From Marinomonas sp. CT5 (GTDB lineage: Bacteria > Pseudomonadota > Gammaproteobacteria > Pseudomonadales > Marinomonadaceae): DNA of 64,000 nt. The notes below the pieces were generated by a model, which saw nothing but the letters and a program-made list of their open reading frames with translations, made no database searches and was not told the DNA's origin. The stretch covers positions 1,264,560 through 1,328,559 of the forward strand of contig NZ_CP025572.1 of the NCBI RefSeq assembly GCF_018336975.1, given 5' to 3'. This document shows positions 8,987 through 17,666 of the stretch, piece after piece (within the stretch, counting starts at the first letter, position 1; each line of letters begins with the position of its first letter). A program made the translations under genes and the position numbers.

Positions 8987-9766
8987 ATGGCTCGTCAATT
9001 TATTGATTTATCCATTTACCTTGAAAATGACGTGATAACCGATCCGCCTTTTATGCGCCCTGAAATCACCTATCAGACGCATGAAGAAACCGTGCCGGAG
9101 GCAAATCATTTTTTTCCTGGTGTTGGTGCGGATGAGTTCCCTGGAGGGCATGGTTTTGCAGCCGCAGAGACGGTTAAATTAACCACCCATAACGGAACCC
9201 ATTTGGATGCACCTTGGCATTTTCACCCGACGATGAATAACGGTGAAAGAGCGATTACCATTGACGAAGTGCCTTTAGATTGGTGTTTTCGTCCTGGGGT
9301 GAAGTTGGATTTTCGTCATTTCGAAAACGGTTATGTGGTTACCGCTGCGGATGTGGAAGCGGAATTAAAACGTATCGGTTATGAGTTGCAGCCAATGGAT
9401 ATTGTCTTGGTTAATACCGCCGCAGGTAATGCGCTAGGTGATCCAGACTTTGTCAATATTGGTTGTGGTATGGGTTACGAAGCGACTATGTATTTACTTG
9501 AGCGTGGCGTACGCGTCACAGGTACAGATGCTTGGTCTTGGGATGCGCCATTTAGTCATACGGCCAAACGCGTGGCGGAAACAGGGGATAATTCACTTAT
9601 CTGGGAAGGGCATAAAGCTGGTCGAGATATAGGTTATTGTCATTTGGAAAAACTGCATAATCTTGAAGCTTTGCCTCCCTTTGGTTACACCGTAGTGTGC
9701 TTTCCTCATAAAGTGCGAGGTGGTTCAGCCGGTTGGACTCGTGCTGTTGCTATTATTGATAACTAA
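8987..9766 (+). CDS. Cyclase-family (kynurenine formamidase-like) hydrolase
   Basis: This 259-aa protein belongs to the cyclase family (Pfam cyclase, kynurenine formamidase fold). The metal-binding signature H68-N-G-T-H72-L-D74-A-P-W-H78 is intact. Members hydrolyse amides, esters or lactone-like bonds with divalent metals, and several act in aromatic ring catabolism. Six bases separate it from the upstream hydrolase, so the two are co-transcribed. The exact reaction is not deducible; a hydrolytic step on a ring-opened product is the likely role. Confidence 0.85.
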   Translation: MARQFIDLSIYLENDVITDPPFMRPEITYQTHEETVPEANHFFPGVGADEFPGGHGFAAAETVKLTTHNGTHLDAPWHFHPTMNNGERAITIDEVPLDWCFRPGVKLDFRHFENGYVVTAADVEAELKRIGYELQPMDIVLVNTAAGNALGDPDFVNIGCGMGYEATMYLLERGVRVTGTDAWSWDAPFSHTAKRVAETGDNSLIWEGHKAGRDIGYCHLEKLHNLEALPPFGYTVVCFPHKVRGGSAGWTRAVAIIDN

Positions 9767-9807
9767 TTGAACTACTTGAAGTTATAGTCTTTTTGAGGAA
9801 TGAAATT

Positions 9808-10779
9808 ATGAAGTTAGCAACAATAGATAACGGCACCCGTGATGGCGCATTAGTGATTGTTTCTTGTGACGGTCAGTCTTATCTACCAGCGCCAGAAAAA
9901 ATACCTACATTACAAGTAGCACTGGATAATTGGTCTGAGAGCGAGCCTATATTGCAGGCTATTTTTCAACAGCTCAAAGATGGTAAAGGTATGAGTTCTG
10001 CCTCGTTAAATTATTTAGCGCCTTTACCTAGAGCATGGCAATGGCTAGACGGTTCTGCGTTCAAAAGTCATGGTGATTTGATGGATCAAGCATTTGGCTT
10101 TGAGCCAAAGCAACTGACTAAGCCTCTGATGTATCAAGGTATGTCACATCAATTTTTAAGTGCTACAGCAGATGTTCCTTTTATGAAAGAAGAGGATGGC
10201 ATTGATTTTGAAGGAGAATTTGCCGTCATTGTCGATGATGTTCCAATGGGAACGACGGCTGAGCATGCACTTAAGCACATTAAACTGGTTGTGTTACTTA
10301 ACGATTGGTCATTGCGCACAATTGCTATACCAGAAATGAAAACAGGCTTTGGCTGGGTGCAGGCAAAACCGGCTTGCTCTGTGGCTCCGGTAGCGCTCAC
10401 TCCTGATGAGCTTGGTACGGCTTGGTGTGATGGACGGGTACACCTTGATTTAGTGGTTGATTGGAATGGTAAACGTTTTGGTAAAGCATCTAGTGCTGAA
10501 ATGGGCGTTGGTTTCCATGAATTAATTGCCCATGCGGCCGCTACCAGAGACCTTTGTGCCGGTACTATTATTGGGTCGGGTACGGTCTCTAATGAAAATT
10601 ATCGAGAGATTGGATCAAGTTGTATTGCTGAGCGACGTGGTATAGAAACGCTAGATACTGGTGCCGCTAAAACGGCTTATATGTCATTTGGTGACCAAGT
10701 AAGAATGGAGGCTGTATCGGATGAGTCGTCCCATTTGTTTGGAACAATCGAGCAAACCGTTATAAAAAAAGCATTATAG
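9808..10779 (+). CDS. Fumarylacetoacetate hydrolase family protein
   Basis: The 323-aa product fits the FAH family, which hydrolyses C-C bonds in diketo acids or performs related hydratase or isomerase steps. The metal site is visible as FEGEFAVIVDD (the E-x-E pair) with LLNDWSLR supplying the following Asp, then GWVQAKPACS and GSGTVSN near the C-terminus. The length is typical of the bacterial homogentisate-type subgroup. ATG 9808 is chosen for its GAGGA ribosome site over an in-frame TTG at 9793. It ends the hydrolase-cyclase-FAH operon and is followed by a two-way terminator. Confidence 0.85.
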   Translation: MKLATIDNGTRDGALVIVSCDGQSYLPAPEKIPTLQVALDNWSESEPILQAIFQQLKDGKGMSSASLNYLAPLPRAWQWLDGSAFKSHGDLMDQAFGFEPKQLTKPLMYQGMSHQFLSATADVPFMKEEDGIDFEGEFAVIVDDVPMGTTAEHALKHIKLVVLLNDWSLRTIAIPEMKTGFGWVQAKPACSVAPVALTPDELGTAWCDGRVHLDLVVDWNGKRFGKASSAEMGVGFHELIAHAAATRDLCAGTIIGSGTVSNENYREIGSSCIAERRGIETLDTGAAKTAYMSFGDQVRMEAVSDESSHLFGTIEQTVIKKAL

Positions 10780-10840
10780 ATACAGTTTCTTATGAGCTTA
10801 ATTTGCATTAAGACTCTAAAGAAACTGGATTATATTTGCC

Positions 10841-10876
10841 AAAAAGGGGGCAAGGCATGTGCTTTGCTCCCTTTTT
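10841..10876. terminator. Bidirectional terminator between FAH and LysR genes
   Basis: AAAAAGGGGGCAAGGC (10841-10856) pairs with GCTTTGCTCCCTTTTT (10861-10876) with two mismatches. A-run and T-run flank the stem, so it can end transcription from both convergent genes. Confidence 0.8.
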
Positions 10877-10931
10877 GCCGTGGGTAAAAACTTTCTAAAG
10901 GCAAATTATGGCTTTCATGAATGGGCTTTAC

Positions 10932-11849
10932 TTACTCTATATCCATATTAATGGCCGCTTCTTTTAATGTATTTCGTAACCAAATTAGCCCTTCATCATT
11001 GTTTCTATATTGATGCCATTGGACACACTGTTTCATCGGTGGAATGTCAAAAGGTAAAGGCAATATTTTAAGAGGCCAAACTTTGGCCATTTTGGATGCT
11101 AATCTGGCATGGATGGTGGCGATATTCTCTGACCCTATTACTAATGCTGGCAATGAAGCAAAGCTAAATGTCGTGGCGATGACATGCCTTTCAATACCGT
11201 ATTTTTGTGCAAACGATGTTCCAAAAAAGTCTTTTTTTGTTGCTTCTGGACGCATTAGTACGTGACCTGCTGAAGCGTATTTTTCTGTGGTTAACTCTCC
11301 TTGCGCGATTTTGCTGTGTTTCCAGACAACACAAACAAACTCTTCTTCATAAAGTACTTCACTCGGGTGTTCGGTAGACATGAAGTCAGATGGAATGATG
11401 AGTAAGTCCGCTTTGCCTTGTTCTAGTTGTTCATGAGGATTATTTGCGACTTGAGCTAATAGTTGAAAACGAGCCGTACTTTTTTGTTTTCCAACGATTT
11501 CTAGCGTATGTGGAATAAATACTGTTTGGGTGTAATCAGAACAAAAAATACTAAAAATTCTATCTGTTGTTTGGGGATCGAAACTGGGTTGAACAAGGAT
11601 GGTGCTTTCAATGTTATTTAGCGCGTTACGAACATTGACTTTTAAACTTTCCCCTAAAGGCGTAATGATCATTCTTCGACCTATTTGTGTTAATAAGTCA
11701 TCTTCAAAATAATCTCTTAACCTAGATAGGGAATTACTTAGAGCGGAAGGGCTCATATTAAGTTTTTCTGCGCCTTTCGTAATACTCTGTTCGGTTAATA
11801 ACGTATCTAATGCCACCAGTAAATTCAAATCGAGCTTTTTAAAACGCAT
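10932..11849 (-). CDS. LysR-type transcriptional regulator of the island
   Basis: A full-length LysR regulator (305 aa). The N-terminal winged helix starts RFKKLDLNLLVALDTLL and continues through SPSALSNSLSRLRDYF; this opening is typical of the NodD/NahR subgroup, whose members sense aromatic ligands. The rest is the periplasmic-binding-like ligand domain. It is transcribed away from the DUF1302 gene. The palindrome TTCGAT-N3-ATCGAA in the shared intergenic region, and its second copy upstream of the hydrolase operon, are the obvious candidate binding sites. AAGG eight bases before the ATG supports the start. Confidence 0.9.
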   Translation of the reverse strand: MRFKKLDLNLLVALDTLLTEQSITKGAEKLNMSPSALSNSLSRLRDYFEDDLLTQIGRRMIITPLGESLKVNVRNALNNIESTILVQPSFDPQTTDRIFSIFCSDYTQTVFIPHTLEIVGKQKSTARFQLLAQVANNPHEQLEQGKADLLIIPSDFMSTEHPSEVLYEEEFVCVVWKHSKIAQGELTTEKYASAGHVLMRPEATKKDFFGTSFAQKYGIERHVIATTFSFASLPALVIGSENIATIHARLASKMAKVWPLKILPLPFDIPPMKQCVQWHQYRNNDEGLIWLRNTLKEAAINMDIE

Positions 11850-11889
11850 ATATTAGGCCTTGGTTACAGGTTGTTTTTATTTTTAATCA

Positions 11890-11955
11890 TTCGATAGTAT
11901 CGAATGGTTAATTTAGTTTAAAGGGTTTTTCTGAAAGATTTTGGTGATTTATATT
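11890..11955 (+). promoter_or_regulatory. LysR-type operator and promoter module, copy 2
   Basis: Perfect palindrome TTCGAT-AGT-ATCGAA at 11890-11904 with TTTAAAGG at 11917-11924 and TATATT at 11950-11955. It lies between the divergent LysR and DUF1302 genes, the classical position for a LysR operator. The -10 is 49 bases before the DUF1302 GTG start. Confidence 0.8.
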
Positions 11956-12003
11956 CAGCTTGTTCTTAAAAAACATAAAAATAAAATTTGAGAGGAAGAA
12001 CAG

Positions 12004-13614
12004 GTGAAAATAATAAAACCAACGTCATTTCGGCTAAAAGCATTGGCGATTGCCATTGTTTCTAGCACTTCCGCTGCTTATGGGTTTGAGATAGAAACCG
12101 GAAATCCTGATGTAAGGCTCAGTCTAGGTAATACTCTAAAATACAGTACAGCTTTTCGTACTAAAGAGGCTTCTTCAGGTCTAACAGAAGGGCGCAATGC
12201 GACTAACTATAACGATGGCGATAATAACTTTGATAAAGGGTTGGTCTCGAATCGTTTAGATCTCTTCTCTGAGCTTGACTTGTCTTACAAAAATGCCGGG
12301 ATTCGGGTTAGTGGCGCTGTATGGTATGACGATGTTTATCATCAGAAGACAGACAACACTAGTTCAAGTTCAAACCATACGCCCGCAACGGAGTTTTCCG
12401 ATGAGGCTGAAAAAGTCATGGGCGGCGATGCTGAAATTCTTGATGCATTTGTGTATTCCAGATTTCCTGTGATGGATGGTATGGAAGGCACTGTGCGTGT
12501 TGGGCGTCATAGTTTGCTATGGGGCGAAAGTTTATTTTTCGGTGCCAATGGTATTGCTGGTGGTCAAGGGCCAGTTGATATTGTGAAGCTGTCATCTGTG
12601 CCGAACTCTACTTTTAAAGAAACAGTAAGACCGACAGGTAAAGTATCGATTGATATTCCTATTTCAGAAACGGCTTCTTTAGGTGCCTATATTGGTTATG
12701 AATGGGAAAAGTCTCGCTTCCCGCCGGCCGGATCTTATCTTTCTACTGGCGATACATTAGAAGGTGAGGTGCTGCTTGCTGGACCATATACAGCAAAGCA
12801 CACCGCTGATGATGAAGGCTCAGACTCTGGGCAATATGGCTTACAGCTTAAATGGAGCGACTATGATATTGATGCTGATTTTGGTCTGTATGCCATTCGT
12901 TTTGATTCTAGCTCTCCCAGTAACATGTATACGGTTTTGGATGCTTCGTTTCATCCGAGTCAATACAAATGGACTTACGCTAAAGGCATAGAAGCTTATG
13001 GTGCCAGTGCTGCAAAAACATTTGGTATTTGGAGTTTGGCTGGCGAAGTGTCATATCGAGTAAATGCTCCTCTAGCAAGTTCTCCTTCATCGATAACCGT
13101 TTCAGGTGTGCAATACGATAACGATAAAAATCCAGGTTATGCGATTGGTGAGACGGCGCATGCTCAATTCTCTTGGTTGGCTAGTTTGGGGGCGAATTTT
13201 TTGTCTCAAGAATCCAGTTTTGTCGGTGAGATTGCTTGGAACACTCGCGTAAAGACAACGAAAAATAAAGATAAGTTAAACCCCAATGCGGACCGCTCTG
13301 CTGTCAGTTTGAAAATGGTTTATTCCCCTATGTATCGTCAAGCTTTTGACGGGGTTGATCTAAGTCCTTCTATTGGGATTGGTCACACTTGGGGTAAATC
13401 TTCTGCATTAGGTTCGTCTTTTGGTGTTGATGGCGGTGGCGATATCAATGTTGGTGTAAACGCAGTGTATTTAAGTCGTTGGAAAGCTTCTGTGAACTAT
13501 ACCAAATACTTGGGTGATGAAGGCTTATTCAATGACAGTTCAAATAACGCAACGTACAAACAATCGAAAAAAGATCGAGACTTTATCTCCGCTTCTGTAA
13601 GCACCACCTTTTAA
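12004..13614 (+). CDS. DUF1302 outer-membrane beta-barrel protein
   Basis: This 536-aa protein has a signal peptide (cleavage near AYG|F, about residue 26) and a beta-rich body ending in an aromatic C-terminus (VSTTF), the signature of an outer-membrane barrel. It matches DUF1302, a family found beside DUF1329 and MMPL pumps in gene clusters for hydrophobic compounds such as steroids. It probably forms the outer-membrane entry or exit path for the island's substrate. The start is GTG with GAGAGGAAG upstream. It is the first gene after the LysR-controlled promoter, 17 bases ahead of DUF1329. Confidence 0.85.
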   Translation: MKIIKPTSFRLKALAIAIVSSTSAAYGFEIETGNPDVRLSLGNTLKYSTAFRTKEASSGLTEGRNATNYNDGDNNFDKGLVSNRLDLFSELDLSYKNAGIRVSGAVWYDDVYHQKTDNTSSSSNHTPATEFSDEAEKVMGGDAEILDAFVYSRFPVMDGMEGTVRVGRHSLLWGESLFFGANGIAGGQGPVDIVKLSSVPNSTFKETVRPTGKVSIDIPISETASLGAYIGYEWEKSRFPPAGSYLSTGDTLEGEVLLAGPYTAKHTADDEGSDSGQYGLQLKWSDYDIDADFGLYAIRFDSSSPSNMYTVLDASFHPSQYKWTYAKGIEAYGASAAKTFGIWSLAGEVSYRVNAPLASSPSSITVSGVQYDNDKNPGYAIGETAHAQFSWLASLGANFLSQESSFVGEIAWNTRVKTTKNKDKLNPNADRSAVSLKMVYSPMYRQAFDGVDLSPSIGIGHTWGKSSALGSSFGVDGGGDINVGVNAVYLSRWKASVNYTKYLGDEGLFNDSSNNATYKQSKKDRDFISASVSTTF

Positions 13615-13631
13615 CTTTTTGGAGAATGACA

Positions 13632-14993
13632 ATGTATAAGAATAAAAAGCACTCTCTTGTTTTTTTTATCACTTCTGCAGTATTAGGCTGTTTTTCGTTG
13701 GCATCTTATGCCGCTGTTAGCCCTGAAAAAGCAGCGCAATTGGGAACCGATTTAACCCCAATGGGTGGTGAAAAAGCGGGTAATAGTGATGGTTCTATCC
13801 CTGCTTGGACGGGTGGGTTTAACGATCCTATACCAGGTGAAGTATTAGGAGGTAAGCGTTTAGATCCTTTTGCTAATGAAAAGCCCTTGTACACCATTAC
13901 GGCAGCAAATCTAGACAAATATGCTGAAAAGCTAACTGATGGCGTAAAGGCGTTGATACAAAAGTATCCAGATACCTATCGTTTAGATGTATATCCAACT
14001 CACAGGACAGCGACAGCCCCAGATTGGGTATATAACTACACTGTACAAAATGCTTTAAAAGCCAAAATGGATGGGCACAAAATCGTGGGAGCTTATGGAG
14101 GCATTCCCTTTCCTATTCCTCAAACGGGTCTAGAAGCCATTAACAACCATAGGTTGTCTTGGCGTGGAGTGAGTTGGGAGGCTGATATTAATCAGTACCA
14201 AATTACCTCTAATGGCAAGATCGTTTTGACGACGGATGGTCTACTGAAAAACCAAATGCCTTATTATTTTGAAGAAGGTTCCAGTGAAGATTTCGATGGT
14301 TATTTTTGGGAAGTTAACCTTGAAAACTATGGTCCGCCAATACGTGCTGGTGAACGAGTTGTGGGTCGAACTAATCTAGATCCCGATAAATCAAAGTCTT
14401 ATGTTTATTTAGCTGGTCAGCGTCGTGTCCGTCGTTTGCCAAATGCGTGTTGTGATACGCCAACCCCCGCTACTGCAGGTTTAATGTCTTTTGACGAGTT
14501 AAGTGTTTTTTCTGGTCGCACTGACATTTTCGATTGGAAGCTGCTGGGTAAGAAGGAAATGATTATTCCTTACAATGAAAACCGCTTCCTTCAATTCACT
14601 GATAAAGACGCCATAGGTGAGCACCATTTGAATCCAGATGCCGTTCGTTGGGAGCTTCATCGTGTATGGGTTGTGGAAGCAACGTTAGCTTCTGGTAAGC
14701 GTCACCAAGCCGTTCGTAGTAAATACTATTTAGATGAAGATACTTGGCAGGGACTACTTGCTGATCGTTGGGATGGCAATGGCCAGCTATGGAAAACTCT
14801 TTGGCAGTTTAACTACGTCATGCCTGAGTTCCCAGGAACCGTTCCTCAAACATTTGGTTTCTACAATTTGCTGTCAGGTGAAGCTTATGTTGCCAATGTT
14901 ATGAATGATAAACCCTTTCAAAACAGACCTGTTGAGCGCTTTCCGACGAGCACTTTTACTGGTCAAGGTTTAGCTCGCCAAGGAACACGATAA
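13632..14993 (+). CDS. DUF1329 periplasmic protein
   Basis: The 453-aa protein has a signal peptide (MYKNKKHSLVFF..., likely cut at SYA|A) and the typical DUF1329 opening, with AAQLGTDLTPMGGEKAGN followed by GSIPAWTGG. Structures of the family show a LolA/LolB-like lipid-binding fold, so it may carry a hydrophobic molecule across the periplasm or help the DUF1302 barrel. The N-terminal VLGC resembles a lipobox only weakly, so I favour a soluble or peripheral protein. The ATG at 13632 is preferred over 13626 because GGAG is seven bases away. Confidence 0.85.
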   Translation: MYKNKKHSLVFFITSAVLGCFSLASYAAVSPEKAAQLGTDLTPMGGEKAGNSDGSIPAWTGGFNDPIPGEVLGGKRLDPFANEKPLYTITAANLDKYAEKLTDGVKALIQKYPDTYRLDVYPTHRTATAPDWVYNYTVQNALKAKMDGHKIVGAYGGIPFPIPQTGLEAINNHRLSWRGVSWEADINQYQITSNGKIVLTTDGLLKNQMPYYFEEGSSEDFDGYFWEVNLENYGPPIRAGERVVGRTNLDPDKSKSYVYLAGQRRVRRLPNACCDTPTPATAGLMSFDELSVFSGRTDIFDWKLLGKKEMIIPYNENRFLQFTDKDAIGEHHLNPDAVRWELHRVWVVEATLASGKRHQAVRSKYYLDEDTWQGLLADRWDGNGQLWKTLWQFNYVMPEFPGTVPQTFGFYNLLSGEAYVANVMNDKPFQNRPVERFPTSTFTGQGLARQGTR

Positions 14994-15313
14994 GTTTTAA
15001 TGAATCCGGTTAATTTTGTATCAAGGGATGAGTCTGCCTTTCCCCTTTGGTTTCACTCATCTTTTGATACAAGTTTTTCATGTATTTCTTAAACATATTC
15101 GATTTTCAGTAGCAAAGAAAAGACCAACGAATAGGTATGTTCTTTCCTATTCATTGTTCCTAAGACACTAGGATCAATTTTGGTGGGAAGTTTGGGAAGA
15201 GATAAAGGCAATACTTCAGTTTTACTAAGCCAATACAGGGGCTTAAACATAGCCGATTGAGTTGCAGAGGCATTGAGTGGCCATACGGCCAAAATTTATA
15301 GAGGTAATAAATA
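14994..15313. other. Intergenic region before the dioxygenase operon
   Basis: 320 bases. The left part is the hairpin terminator. The rest must hold the promoter of the dioxygenase operon. A single TTCGAT half-site lies at 15098-15103 but the palindrome is not complete, and I see no copy of the 66-base module. GGCC-ATAC-GGCC sits near 15280-15291. Confidence 0.5.
15016..15078 (+). terminator. Long hairpin terminator after DUF1329
   Basis: TTGTATCAAGGGATGAGT (15016-15033) pairs with ACTCATCTTTTGATACAA (15055-15072), allowing two G-U pairs, with a 21-base loop and a GTTTTT tract after it. It ends the DUF1302-DUF1329 transcript. Confidence 0.7.
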
Positions 15314-16267
15314 ATGAATATAGTTGGTTTAGAAACCATCATTTTTGGTGTTGAGGATGTTGCCTCTTGCGCAACCTTTTTGACAGATTATGGTTTGTTT
15401 CCTGTAGGGGTGACGGAAAAGGGAGGACGTTTTGAGGCGTTAGATGGTACGGCTGTTATTTTGGCCCATGCTTCGGATGAGAGCATTCCAGCAAGTGTTG
15501 GTAATGGCTGTATGATGCGTAAAACGGTGATGGGGGTGGCTGATGCTGCAACTATTGAGGCAATTTCGGCTGAGTTAGGAAAAGATCGTGAAGTGCGCCA
15601 TTTAGCTGATGGCTCTATTGAATCGACAGATGATTCTGGTTTTACCATTGGTTTTCAGGTTACTAAGCGTAAATCCCTGACCTTAGCAGGTGAAATATCG
15701 AACGCGCCGGGGGCACCTTTTCAACGCCCTGTAAATCATCAGGCAGTAAACATAGAAGAGGATCCGATACGTCCTCGAACCCTTTCTCATATTGTGTATT
15801 TTGTACCTGATCCTGTCAAAGCCGAAGCCTTTTATGTTGAACGTTTAGGCTTTCGTTGTACTGATAGGTTTGAAGGCGCTGGACCGTTTTTACAACCAGC
15901 AGGAACCTTAGACCATCACACGCACTTTTTAATTGGTGCGCCACCGTTTATGCAAGGCGTCGAGCACTTCACTTTCCATTTTGGTGGCCCCACTGAGGTG
16001 ATGCAAAACGGCTCACGCTTTATTGAAAAGGGTTATCAGGCTTTTTGGGGGCCTGGTCGACATATCATGGGCTCGAACTGGTTTTGGTATTTCAACAGTC
16101 CTTTTGCATGTCATATCGAAATGGATGCGGATATGGATTTGCATGATGAAAATTGGAGTCCTCGTTCCTTTCCTATGGGAGCGGATAACTCGCAAGCATT
16201 TCTTATGCGCTATCGCAGCAAGTGGTCGCCAGGAAAAGATACTCCCCACAATGGTGATTACGAGTAA
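15314..16267 (+). CDS. Extradiol ring-cleavage dioxygenase (two-domain VOC)
   Basis: A 317-aa type I extradiol dioxygenase-like protein with two VOC modules. The C-terminal module carries the predicted Fe(II) ligands His159 (LSHIVYF), His218 (GVEHFTFHFGG) and Glu269 (CHIEMDADMD). The motif GRHIMGSNWFWYF (248-260) matches the conserved catechol 2,3-dioxygenase signature, including the catalytic His. It should open a catechol-like ring next to the hydroxyls in the cytoplasm. The N-terminal module is the degenerate partner domain. It heads an operon with MFS, YCF48, MMPL, Rieske and monooxygenase genes. Confidence 0.85.
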   Translation: MNIVGLETIIFGVEDVASCATFLTDYGLFPVGVTEKGGRFEALDGTAVILAHASDESIPASVGNGCMMRKTVMGVADAATIEAISAELGKDREVRHLADGSIESTDDSGFTIGFQVTKRKSLTLAGEISNAPGAPFQRPVNHQAVNIEEDPIRPRTLSHIVYFVPDPVKAEAFYVERLGFRCTDRFEGAGPFLQPAGTLDHHTHFLIGAPPFMQGVEHFTFHFGGPTEVMQNGSRFIEKGYQAFWGPGRHIMGSNWFWYFNSPFACHIEMDADMDLHDENWSPRSFPMGADNSQAFLMRYRSKWSPGKDTPHNGDYE

Positions 16268-16321
16268 ATATATTTAACGAAATATTCTGCAAGCTATTGA
16301 TATAAAAAGTTTTTAATAAGT

Positions 16322-16376
16322 AACGGCAATTTACGAGTTGCCGTTCTATAAAACACAAAGCGACGTTATTACGTCG
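16322..16376 (+). other. Two hairpins downstream of the dioxygenase gene
   Basis: AACGGCAA/TTGCCGTT (16322-16345) and CGACGT/ACGTCG (16361-16376) form two short perfect stems. Neither is followed by a T-run, so they are more likely RNA-stability or attenuation structures than strong terminators. Confidence 0.5.
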
Positions 16377-16414
16377 TCACCACGAAATAACAATAAACAA
16401 AGTGGATGGTAAAA

Positions 16415-16495
16415 ATGTTGATGATCTCTAAGAGATATGAAATTTATGGCTTTAAGGCTCTGACAAAACCGACCCTTATAAAGGGAGGTGAGTGA
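16415..16495 (+). CDS. Possible 26-codon upstream ORF overlapping the MFS start
   Basis: An ATG at 16415 (or in-frame 16421) opens a frame whose TGA at 16493-16495 shares its last base with the ATG of the MFS gene (TGATG). The predicted peptide begins MLMISKRYEIYG. The TGATG overlap is what translational coupling looks like, but the MFS gene has its own strong ribosome site inside this frame, and a frame this short can occur by chance. Confidence 0.25.
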   Translation: MLMISKRYEIYGFKALTKPTLIKGGE

Positions 16496-17658
16496 TGAGT
16501 TATCGCTTTGGATTCAAAGGCAATCTTGCTCTGATGGTTTCTCATAGTGCGGGAATGCTAGACCTTGTGGCCTTGCCTTTATGGGTTGGGGTTTTAGTTG
16601 CCTCATATCATTTTGATAGTCAGCAAGCGGGTGGCTTAGTCACCTTATTTTTAATTGGTGCTGTTTGCGCCAGCGTCTTAATCGCTCCTCGCTTTAAAAA
16701 ACTAAAGCGTCGCATGGTGGCAAGCGTTGGCTTTTTCATTTCAGGGTTATGCTTTTTCATCGCTTCTCAAACCAATGATTATGCACAACTGGCTGGATTG
16801 CATTTGGTGGCCGGTGTTAGTTCAAGTGCGGCATTAAGTATGGCACATGGCACGTTTGCCCGAGGAGAAAACCCACATCGTCTGTTTGCAATAGCGGGAC
16901 TGACTTTAGGCATTATGGCGTTTGTCTTTATGGGAGCAACGCCAAATATTACCAAAGTCGCTGGAGGACATTCATTGTTCATTATCTTTGGTGGCATTAT
17001 GACTTTTGCGGCTTTGGTTTGTGCTGTCGCTTTTCCATCATTGACGTTTGATCATGATGATAGTGGCAAGGCTAAATCAGTAGTAGTCAAAATTCCTTCT
17101 AGTGTTTGGTACGGCATAGTAGGGATTAGTTTAATGGCTGTCACTCAAGCCATGACATTTAGTTTCATGGAGCGCGTAGGTAATGATCGAGGCTTTTCGA
17201 CTGACTCAGTCACATTGGTTTTGGTTGGAGTAGCGTTGGTTAATATTGTCGCAGCCGTACTTGCTGGCATTTTCGAGAAACGTTTTTCCACTAAGTGGGT
17301 ACTGTTTTCAGGTCCAATACTACAAATCCTATTGTCAAATATCATCATGAAAGCGGATGGCTTTGTTTTCTATGCCGCGTCTTCGGTTTGCTTTGTGCCT
17401 CTGATGATATTCACTCATACCTTCGTTTTTGGTTTGTTGTCTCGTTTAGATCTGTCTGGCCGTGCTATGGCGGCTACGCCAGCAATGCTTATGATTGGCG
17501 CAGCAATTGGTCCAATTTTGGGTGGAACCATTATTAAATTTTTGGGCTATCCAGGTATTGGTATTGCCGCTTTAGTGTTCGGAACGGTGTCACTTGGGTG
17601 TTTTATTCGTGTTTTTCAACGCAGTTCAGCGGTTATCCAATCCGAGCGGTTGGCGTGA
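16495..17658 (+). CDS. MFS transporter
   Basis: A 387-aa integral membrane protein with about 12 hydrophobic segments, a positively charged loop (RFKKLKRR, about residues 63-70) between the second and third helices, and a central cytoplasmic linker, which together fit the major facilitator superfamily. Substrate cannot be told from sequence; within the dioxygenase operon it is likely to import the aromatic growth substrate or export an intermediate. AGGGAGG six bases before ATG 16495 decides the start over GTG 16492. Eight bases separate it from the YCF48 gene. Confidence 0.8.
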   Translation: MSYRFGFKGNLALMVSHSAGMLDLVALPLWVGVLVASYHFDSQQAGGLVTLFLIGAVCASVLIAPRFKKLKRRMVASVGFFISGLCFFIASQTNDYAQLAGLHLVAGVSSSAALSMAHGTFARGENPHRLFAIAGLTLGIMAFVFMGATPNITKVAGGHSLFIIFGGIMTFAALVCAVAFPSLTFDHDDSGKAKSVVVKIPSSVWYGIVGISLMAVTQAMTFSFMERVGNDRGFSTDSVTLVLVGVALVNIVAAVLAGIFEKRFSTKWVLFSGPILQILLSNIIMKADGFVFYAASSVCFVPLMIFTHTFVFGLLSRLDLSGRAMAATPAMLMIGAAIGPILGGTIIKFLGYPGIGIAALVFGTVSLGCFIRVFQRSSAVIQSERLA

Positions 17659-17666
17659 GGTGGTGA

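Noticed and set aside
15098..15103. TTCGAT half-site before the dioxygenase operon as a fourth LysR operator
   Set aside because: The right half of the palindrome and the TTTAAAGG element are missing; a six-base match is expected by chance.
15089..15342. Two minus-strand frames of 60-67 codons before the dioxygenase gene
   Set aside because: No ribosome sites, one runs into the dioxygenase gene, and the peptides resemble nothing; the region fits a promoter.
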